From: Planctomycetaceae bacterium
GTDB taxonomy: Bacteria > Planctomycetota > Planctomycetia > Pirellulales > Thermoguttaceae
Reading direction: 5' to 3'
DNA length: 11,783 nt
NCBI GenBank assembly: GCA_003509805.1
Contig: DOMV01000074.1
Coordinates: forward strand, 1-11,783
Below, piece by piece: positions 1 through 9,900 of the stretch (position 1 is its first letter; each line of letters begins with the position of its first letter). The position numbers and the translations under genes were made by a program. Under the pieces are notes generated by a model that saw only the letters and a list, made by a program, of their open reading frames with translations, ran no database searches and had not been told where the DNA came from.

Positions 1-1629
1 TTGCGGGCCGATTACGTGATGGCTAATCCGCCGTTCAACGACAGCGACTGGCGCGGCGACCTCTTGAAGGACGACCGGCGCTGGAAGTACGGCACACCCC
101 CCGCCGGAAACGCCAACTTCGCTTGGGTGCAGCATTTTATTCATCATCTCGCCCCGACCGGTCAGGCGGGCTTCGTGCTGGCGAACGGCTCGATGTCCTC
201 GAACCAGTCCGGCGAAGGGGAGATTCGCAAAAACATCGTCGAAGCCGACCTCGTCGACTGCATGGTCGCTCTGCCGGGACAACTTTTTTATTCGACGCAA
301 ATCCCTGTCTGTCTTTGGTTTTTGACGCGAGACAAGAAGAACAATCGTTTCCGGGACCGTCGAGGGAGCGTGTTATTCATTGACGCACGAAAAATGGGAA
401 CGCTGATCGACCGGGTGCATCGGGAATTGACGACGGAAGACATCAAGAAGATCGCCGACACTTACCACAAATGGCGCGGCGACAAATCGGTCAAGGGAAA
501 GTACGCCGACGTACCGGGCTTCTGCAAGAGCGCGACGCTGGCGGAGATTCGAGAGCACGGGCACATTCTGACGCCGGGCCGCTATGTCGGCGCGGAGGAG
601 ATCGAGGACGACGTCAACGCATCACTTCGCGTTCACAAAGAGTGGGATTTCGACAATTGGAATGGTGGAACCTACAGCCATGCGGTATATTTAACAATCC
701 CGGACTCTATTTATCTTCCTCTCATTGATCGTAAGGACGACATCGAGAAAAAACTGTGTTCGGATTTAGAAAAGTTCAACAATTGCCCCAACGAGCATAT
801 CGGCGCTGTTTTCCTTGAAGTCGATACTCCTTCAGACCAGCATTGGCGTGAAAATTCCGGGCTGCTGCATCCGAAAACAAAAATAGTTTCTAAGGATATT
901 GAGAACAAGATATGGGAACAAGGCAAATTCCGTGTTTTTCTGAGCCATAAGTCAGAAGACAAAGTTCAAGTCGGGATGCTTCGTGATCGTCTTCGCATCT
1001 GGGGAATCCATGCATTTGTCGCCCACGAAGACATTGAACCAACAGCAGAGTGGCAAAAAACCATCGAAAACGCCTTGGCGACGATGGATTCTTTTGTTGC
1101 GCTAATGACGGATAAATTTCATGACAGTAATTGGACCGATCAAGAGGTCGGCTATGCGATGGGAAGCGGTGTTCCTATCATTGCCGTAAATCTTGGTATC
1201 AACCCGTATGGTTTTATTGGAAAGTATCAGGCGATAAAATCAAACTGGGAAAAAGTCGAAAACGACATTGTATCGCAATTAAAAAGAGTGGTCAGCATAC
1301 CAGATTTTATTCATGCGATGAAAGAGAGCACCAGCGATGTCTCTTGCAAAAATCTCGCTAGATACCTCACATGTTTACCTGATTTAAGTGAACGTGAAAT
1401 TGACCGGATTATTGATGCTTATAATACTAACGCCGCGCTCCTGGATTGCTGCGACTTCAATGGCACAAATCAACATGACAAAAACGGCAGTCTTCACTCA
1501 ATCCTACAAAAACATACACGTAGAGAGATCATTCAAGAGATGTCAAAAAAAATGAGGGCCTTACCACTGCCGCAACCTTCCGCGAAGTCCCAACCGTATC
1601 AGCCTGAGATGGACGAAGTTCCATTCTAA
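1..1629 (+). CDS. HsdM C-terminal part fused in frame to a TIR-domain protein (5' partial)
   Basis: The gene runs in from the left edge, so the true start is outside; the TTG at base 1 is only an internal codon. Residues 1-204 of the visible part are a type I N6-adenine methyltransferase (HsdM): the catalytic NPPF motif is at residues 9-12, followed by conserved HsdM blocks up to LTPGRYVGAEEIEDD. The usual C-terminal helical tail that contacts HsdS is missing. From about residue 213 (WDFDNWNGGTY) the protein is unrelated: an N-terminal module to about 300, then a TIR domain at about 310-430, with FRVFLSHKSED at 310-320 and WTDQEVGYA at 378-386. Glu382 sits where the catalytic glutamate of TIR NADases lies. 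A helical region follows, then a Pro/Gln-rich linker and an acidic PF tip. No in-frame ATG lies between residues 132 and 326, so the TIR part seems to be translated only as a fusion. Family knowledge: bacterial TIR effectors deplete NAD+ or make signalling nucleotides. Both domain calls are firm; whether the fusion is functional is open. Confidence 0.85.
   Translation: MRADYVMANPPFNDSDWRGDLLKDDRRWKYGTPPAGNANFAWVQHFIHHLAPTGQAGFVLANGSMSSNQSGEGEIRKNIVEADLVDCMVALPGQLFYSTQIPVCLWFLTRDKKNNRFRDRRGSVLFIDARKMGTLIDRVHRELTTEDIKKIADTYHKWRGDKSVKGKYADVPGFCKSATLAEIREHGHILTPGRYVGAEEIEDDVNASLRVHKEWDFDNWNGGTYSHAVYLTIPDSIYLPLIDRKDDIEKKLCSDLEKFNNCPNEHIGAVFLEVDTPSDQHWRENSGLLHPKTKIVSKDIENKIWEQGKFRVFLSHKSEDKVQVGMLRDRLRIWGIHAFVAHEDIEPTAEWQKTIENALATMDSFVALMTDKFHDSNWTDQEVGYAMGSGVPIIAVNLGINPYGFIGKYQAIKSNWEKVENDIVSQLKRVVSIPDFIHAMKESTSDVSCKNLARYLTCLPDLSEREIDRIIDAYNTNAALLDCCDFNGTNQHDKNGSLHSILQKHTRREIIQEMSKKMRALPLPQPSAKSQPYQPEMDEVPF
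613..1629 (+). other. TIR-encoding replacement block inside the hsdM-hsdS locus
   Basis: The left limit is where HsdM similarity stops, after the EIEDD codons ending at base 612; the true junction may lie anywhere up to about 660. The right limit is the TAA at 1627-1629, after which hsdS-like sequence starts at once. Base composition falls within this block and stays low through the next gene. For example, bases 2041-2100 hold 24 G+C of 60 by hand count, against 38 of 60 at 3001-3060 in hsdR. I see no terminal inverted repeats, target-site duplications or transposase, so recombination rather than transposition is more likely. The limits are estimates from similarity recalled by eye. Confidence 0.5.
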
Positions 1630-1803
1630 CCCATTGTTCATCATCGTCCTCACGCCGATGGAATTGTCGAACGCCTTTACGACTTTTTCAATGGAACCGT
1701 TGATCGTATTCACAACAATATTTTTGCATCCCGCACCCTTTCTGATCTTCGCGATGCGTTGCTTCCGAAGCTGCTGAGCGGGGAGATTTCAGTCAATCAG
1801 TAA
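1630..1803 (+). pseudogene. 3' remnant of hsdS (type I specificity subunit C-terminus)
   Basis: Translation in the frame of the upstream gene gives 57 residues ending at TAA 1801-1803. The end, RTLSDLRDALLPKLLSGEI, is the hallmark C-terminus of type I HsdS proteins, where the conserved helix and the L-R-D-x-L-L-P-K-L-L-S-G-E pattern close the second half of the subunit. A full HsdS has about 400 residues with two target-recognition domains; here both are gone, along with the first conserved region. No ATG starts this stretch, so it is unlikely to be made alone. Readthrough of the UAA at 1627-1629 would attach it to the TIR chimera, giving a 600-residue product over the visible part. The identification is good; any surviving function is doubtful. 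Confidence 0.8.
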
Positions 1804-1817
1804 CTCAACTCACAGAC

Positions 1818-2816
1818 ATGGGAAAAGAACGCAACAGGCGAATATATTCAATCAAATCTGAACTGATTGAGAAGTCACGAGAAGCCGCCTTGTCCGCTGT
1901 TCAGATTTTCAACAACCCTTTGATTCGCTTTAAATCCGAAACATTTATTGTCCTGATGATCATAGCGTGGACATATCTTCTGCATGCTTATTACAGAAGC
2001 AAAAAGATTGAGCATCGGCATCATGAAATTGTCGGCAAACGAAAAAAATTTGACAAAACAACAAAAGGGGCGTACAAGCGATGGGGATTGGAACATTGTC
2101 TAAGCATCAAAGAATCACCTGTTGACAAAGATGCCGCAAATAATTTGCGTTTTCTTATTGGTATTCGACATGAGATTGAGCATCAGATGACGATGCGAAT
2201 CGATGCGGCTCTAAGCGCTAAATTTCAAGCGTGCTGTTTGAACTATAACGAACTGATCAAAACCTTGTTTGGTGATCAATACGGAATTGACCACTATCTC
2301 TCTTTTAGCTTGCAATTTTCGTCCATATCCGAAGAACAAATCCTATCGCTGCCTTCTCCAGAAGAAATGCCGGCGAATATTCAATCCTTCATTGAAGGGT
2401 TTGATGGGGACTTATCCGAAGCTGAATTCAACAGCCCCAAATACGCTTATCGTGTTATATTCACCCCGAAACTTGTAAATCACAAGGGGCAAGCAGATCA
2501 AGTAATTGAGTTTATCAAAGAAGATTCGCCATTGGCAAAAGAAATTAATGCAAGTCTTGACAAGACCTACACAGTCATCAAAGAAACTGAAAAGAAAAAA
2601 TACCTGCCAAAAAACGTGGTAGAGGCAATGAAAGCCGAGGGGTTTTTCAAATTTTCGATACACAATCATACGCAATTATGGCAAAGCCTAGACGCCAAAA
2701 ACCCCAAAAAGAACTACGGCGTATTAATTCAAAATGTTTGGTATTGGTACGAGCCTTGGGTTGAGGATGTTCGCAAGCATTGCCAAGAGAATTCAACACG
2801 ATACGGAAAGAAATAG
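1818..2816 (+). CDS. DUF3644 protein, possible HEPN-like RNase
   Basis: This 332-residue protein starts 14 bases after the hsdS stub and ends 6 bases before hsdR. The N-terminal part (about 10-150) matches the DUF3644 family as I know it: residues 16-60 contain EKSREAALSAVQIFNNPLI and ETFIVLMIIAWTYLLHAYY, and 108-124 contain NNLRFLIGIRHEIEHQM. Arg117-x4-His122 fits the R-x4-6-H catalytic signature of HEPN RNases, with a polar residue after the Arg as is usual. The hydrophobic stretch at 42-59 more likely forms a core helix than a membrane span, since charged family motifs surround it. A separate C-terminal module (about 240-330) holds the pattern HNHTQLW and ends near WYWYEPWVEDVRKHC; it may bind nucleic acid. 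Codons are AT-richer than in hsdR, like the TIR gene before it, so the two may have arrived together. There is no clear ribosome-binding site. The family call is strong; RNase activity is inference. Confidence 0.75.
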   Translation: MGKERNRRIYSIKSELIEKSREAALSAVQIFNNPLIRFKSETFIVLMIIAWTYLLHAYYRSKKIEHRHHEIVGKRKKFDKTTKGAYKRWGLEHCLSIKESPVDKDAANNLRFLIGIRHEIEHQMTMRIDAALSAKFQACCLNYNELIKTLFGDQYGIDHYLSFSLQFSSISEEQILSLPSPEEMPANIQSFIEGFDGDLSEAEFNSPKYAYRVIFTPKLVNHKGQADQVIEFIKEDSPLAKEINASLDKTYTVIKETEKKKYLPKNVVEAMKAEGFFKFSIHNHTQLWQSLDAKNPKKNYGVLIQNVWYWYEPWVEDVRKHCQENSTRYGKK

Positions 2817-2822
2817 AGAATC

Positions 2823-5876
<3,054 letters not shown>

Positions 5877-5879
5877 ACA

Positions 5880-6932
5880 ATGAATCAAGGCTCCATCAAA
5901 CAAAATGACGGTCGTCTCATTCCCGAAGATCATGTAATTCGTGACCGCTACCAAGGCTGCCTGCTTCCCCCTCTGCATTCCGGCGGCGTGATGCTGACGT
6001 ACAAGTGCGACAATGCCTGCCGCCATTGCCTGTATTGCTGTTCACCGAAGTCCTCCGACGAGGTGATGAGCGAAGCGATGATCGACCGTACCATGTCGGC
6101 TTTGTCGACGGAACGCTCGCTCGACGGCATCCACTTCGGCGGCGGTGAGTGTTCGCTCTTCTTCGACCGATTGCTCTATGCGATTCGCAGCGCCATCCAA
6201 CATGGTGTACGGATTGACTATCTGGAAACCAACGGTGGCTGGTGCATCAATGAAAAAACCGCGATGGACGGATTCAAACAACTTCGCGACGCCGGATTGC
6301 CGGGCGTGCTCATCAGTGCGTCGCTGTTTCATTTGGAGTTCATTCCGCTCAACGTCACGAAAACGGCGATCCGGGCGGCGAACAAGGTTTTCGGCGGGGC
6401 CTTCGTCTGGACCGGAGAAGTGCTGCGGCTCATGGAGCAGCTGCCGGATCACGACAAAAAATATCCAATTCAGGAATCGTGTCGTCTGCTCGGCATTGAT
6501 CCTTCCGATGGAACACTCTGGAACATTCATTCGTACTTGAATCCCTGTGGTAGAGCAGCAAAGCGACTTGCCGATGGCTTGAAGCGATATCCGGTCGAAA
6601 AGTTTACCGGCGACGCCTGCGGTCGGACATTCCGTTCGACGTCGCATTTCCACATCGATCCGCACGGCAATTTGTTCACCGGCCATTGTCCCGGTATTTT
6701 CGTTGCGAACGTCGATAATCTGCATCCGAAGGTCGACGAAGAAACCGCCCCGTTTTTCATGGCCCTGTGCGACGGCGGTCCGGTTGAAGCCAAGAAACGT
6801 CTCGCCCCGAAATTCGAGCCCGACGCCGCCGGTTACATCGGCAAATGCCATTTCTGCCTCGAACTGCGCCGGTATTTGTTCGAGCAAAAAAAATTCAACG
6901 AACTGTGTCCGGCGGAAATGTATCACGTTTGA
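5880..6932 (+). CDS. Radical SAM enzyme with Cys-rich C-terminal region, substrate unknown
   Basis: This 350-residue protein has the radical SAM signature C-x3-C-x2-C at Cys43, Cys47 and Cys50 (YKCDNACRHC), which holds a 4Fe-4S cluster and S-adenosylmethionine. The GGGE motif that contacts SAM is at 87-90 (HFGGGEC). A beta-strand-like LETNGGWC at 115-122 fits the barrel. The second half has further cysteines at 247, 270, 323, 326 and 343, including GNLFTGHCPG and GKCHFC. Such a pattern can bind an auxiliary iron-sulfur cluster, as in SPASM or twitch domains, though I cannot assign a named class. The gaps on both sides (3 and 25 bases) leave no room for a precursor peptide gene. Adjacent cysteines at 53-54 just after the signature are uncommon. 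It is not obviously a viperin: the motif order fits, but I do not recognise viperin-specific segments. The enzyme class is firm; role and substrate are unknown. Its placement within the operon suggests it modifies a nucleotide, nucleic acid or partner protein. Confidence 0.9.
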   Translation: MNQGSIKQNDGRLIPEDHVIRDRYQGCLLPPLHSGGVMLTYKCDNACRHCLYCCSPKSSDEVMSEAMIDRTMSALSTERSLDGIHFGGGECSLFFDRLLYAIRSAIQHGVRIDYLETNGGWCINEKTAMDGFKQLRDAGLPGVLISASLFHLEFIPLNVTKTAIRAANKVFGGAFVWTGEVLRLMEQLPDHDKKYPIQESCRLLGIDPSDGTLWNIHSYLNPCGRAAKRLADGLKRYPVEKFTGDACGRTFRSTSHFHIDPHGNLFTGHCPGIFVANVDNLHPKVDEETAPFFMALCDGGPVEAKKRLAPKFEPDAAGYIGKCHFCLELRRYLFEQKKFNELCPAEMYHV

Positions 6933-6957
6933 CTCCTCATTATCTCGAAACCATCCG

Positions 6958-9900
6958 ATGGCCCAATCGTCTTCGAAAAAAAATATTACTCACTGGAAAG
7001 AAGCGTTCGATTCCCTGCCGGACGACCTCAAAAACGCGCTCTGCTTCCTCGCGATTCACGCCGCGCCCGTGCGGAAAATCCGAATCCAGGAGTGCTGCGG
7101 TTGCATGAATCTTACTCCGGAACGTGTCAACGGTAAACCATGCTATTCCCGAAGCATCGTCGACAAACATTCCTGGAACCCAAACAAGATCAAAAAGATC
7201 GTCGACGAACTCCGGCAACTCGGGTGGATCGGCATTACCACCGAAGGGTTTTTACACTGCAAAAACGTTTTACGGGAACGGATCGTTCACCATCTCGTCG
7301 AGTCCGGGCAGTACCAGCGATATGCCGACGTGTTGTTCACGCTTATCGGCGGTCGCTATTTCGTGGCGTCGTATTCGGAACATCGAAGCTGGGATCGCCC
7401 GAAACACCCGGAAGACCTCGTGCGGGAACTCCGGCATCTCCTGATCACCGACGGTATCAAGCCGCTGCCGGAAGTTTTTCGTTATCTCGAACAGTATGAC
7501 GGAGTCGGTGATTTTTATCGCGCGATATGGAGTCTGTTCGTCCCCCAAGAAGCCAACTGTGAACAACACCGTAATTGGCTCCGGGCAGCGAAAATCGAAT
7601 TTCGCTGCCTAGTGCTTCAGTATCTCCTGCTTCGCGCGATTTCCCAGTTGGAATGTTCCTTCGACGAAACTTGGAACATTCTCATCGAAACGGGAAAAGA
7701 CCCGAAATGCGATCCAGTCACGCAGGTTTTGATTCTCGATTACGCTTTGTGCTCCGGAAAGATCGGCGATCCCGATTTGTTGAGCTTTCACGGACCGTCG
7801 GCACTCGGCATTTGCGGTGGGCACCAAGCCTTCGTCGCCGGTGAATATTCCAAAGCCGTCGAGCTCTACCGTATCGCGCTGAAGTCGTTGGGAAATCTGA
7901 AAGCGGTTAAAAACGCCGTGCTTCCGTTTTTGTCCGGTGTTTTCCACGCTCTCGCGGAACTACATGCAGGGAATCGCATCGCCGTGCAGGAAAACGCCAA
8001 ATACGCCGTCGCCAAAGCGGATCACGTCAGTCGCGGCGTCGACATCAAGTTCCCGATGCGGCTGGAAGGATGCTGGAACCTCATCGATATGATTGCGCAA
8101 CGATTGATCGGCAAAACGCCGAATCAACTCTCGATCAACACGACATCGCAAACCGCGATGCGTCCTGTTTGGCTTTCTCTGCTGCTCTCGGCTTATGAAA
8201 GCGCGTGGTTCCAACTGAAGCCGACGCCCGCAGTCGAACAATTCATGGTTCAGATACTCCCAAGGACTGAATCGGCTTTCCCTTGGATAGCTGCGGAAAC
8301 CGTCGAGGTTTGCGAATCGCTCGGAATCGCCAAAACCGCCGTCAAGCCGTATTTGAAAACGGTGTCGGATTATCGCAAGGCCACGAAAACGGTTCCGCTC
8401 CGAGATTTGTTCACCGCACGGGACGAATGGGAACGCTGGCTCGAATCGCTGCAAGCCTTGGCGAGCGAAACGCCGAAAGGGACGAAGAAGAAAACGGCGA
8501 CAAAAAAAGAACAGCCCAAGGCCCGGTTGATCTGGCGGGTGTTTTACGAATATGGGAGCCTTGCATTCTATCCCTACGAACAAAAATGGCTGCCCCGGTC
8601 CGGCTCGTGGGGAGAAGAGAAGTCGATCACGATGTCGCGGTTGTTCAAGCAGCAGAACAAGCTCGATTACCTGACCGATCAGGATCGGATGATCTGCTCG
8701 AAAATCCGCGTCATCAACAAACGAGGGTATTACAATAGCGCGACCGAGTATTCGTTCAAGGAAGAAATCGCGCTGGAATTCGTGGGGCATCCGCTTCTCT
8801 TCGGCATGTCGGAGAAGCGGGAAAAGTTGTCGACCCGCGTCGAACTGATCCATGCGCGGCCGGAAATTTCGATGCAGGAAAAAGACGGCAAGCTTCACGT
8901 TTCCTTTTCGCCGCCGCTGACGGTGTACCATAACATCCACCAGAGCGGCGCGTATGGGCAGTATGGAAATCCGGACGATTCCAAGTCGGATTTCTTCACG
9001 ATCAAGGAATCGCCGACCCGGATCAAGGTAATCCGGCTGACGAAGACCGAGATGCAAATCCGCTCGATTCTCGGCGAGAAGGGACGCGACTTTCCGAAAA
9101 AGGCGCAAGGAGCGTTGGCGTCGCTGCTCGGAAAGCTCGCCGGGGACATGAGCGTAAAAACCGATGCGAAGGTCGAATTCGCCGATGTTCCGGCGGTTCC
9201 CGTTCATGCGATGACGTATATTTATCTCGCTCCGAACGGCGAAGGAATCCAGGCCGACTTTTTCGTGCGACCTCTGGGAGCGGACAGTCCCGGACACAGG
9301 CCGGGCGTCGGTTCGGAGAAAATTCTCGGCGAAGTCGGCGGTAAAAACGTCCAGACGACGCGAAATCTCAAGGATGAAAGGAAAAAACGCGACGAAATCA
9401 TCGCCCAGTTTTCCGCCTTCGGACACGGAGCCGCCCAGTCGGAGAATCAGTACGTTTTCGAATCCCCGGCCGATGCGCTCGCCCTCCTTGCCGAGCTGAA
9501 GGATTTTGCCTCGGAAAAAAAGAACGCCGTGGGCTACGAGGTTTTCTGGCCGTACGGCGAAAAATTTTCCGTAACCTCGACCGCCTCATTCGGCAACTTC
9601 AACCTGTCGTTTTCCTCGGCGGAGGATTGGCTCGCCGCTTCGGGAACGCTCAAAGTCGACAACGAAACGATTGAACTGCAAAAGCTGCTTGATCTGCTCG
9701 ACGACGATTCCGAAAGCAGATTCGTGAAATTATCGGACCAAAAATTCCTTGCTCTGACGAATGAATTCCGCAAACGTCTCGGCGAACTCAAACGACTTTC
9801 GCACAGCAAAGGAAAGACCGTTCAACTGCATCCGCTCGCTGCTGTCGGAATGGAAGAATTCTTCGACGCGATTCCGACGTTGCAAAAAAATTCCGTCTGG

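Noticed and set aside
1..3. TTG at base 1 as the start of the first gene
   Set aside because: The sequence begins inside the conserved HsdM block just before NPPF, whereas whole HsdM proteins have the SAM-binding region before it. The gene is cut by the window edge.
1945..1995. Membrane helix in the DUF3644 protein
   Set aside because: The hydrophobic run at residues 42-59 is interrupted by polar and aromatic residues and is part of the conserved family core. It is more likely a buried helix.
5880..6932. Prokaryotic viperin
   Set aside because: It shares C-x3-C-x2-C and an auxiliary partner context is plausible, but I do not see the surrounding viperin motifs, and the extra C-terminal cysteines point to another subgroup. 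A tree would settle it.
5877..6957. Radical SAM gene as a RiPP maturase with a precursor peptide
   Set aside because: The gaps before and after it are 3 and 25 bases, and no small ORF with a leader/core look lies beside it. It remains possible only if the precursor is outside the window.
7960..9426. Long open frame on the - strand opposite the SNF2 gene (488 codons), with others opposite hsdR (for example 3903-4964)
   Set aside because: These are antisense to genes with complete family motifs. They are Arg-rich or of odd composition, have no recognisable domain, and arise from the GC-rich codon pattern of the real genes.
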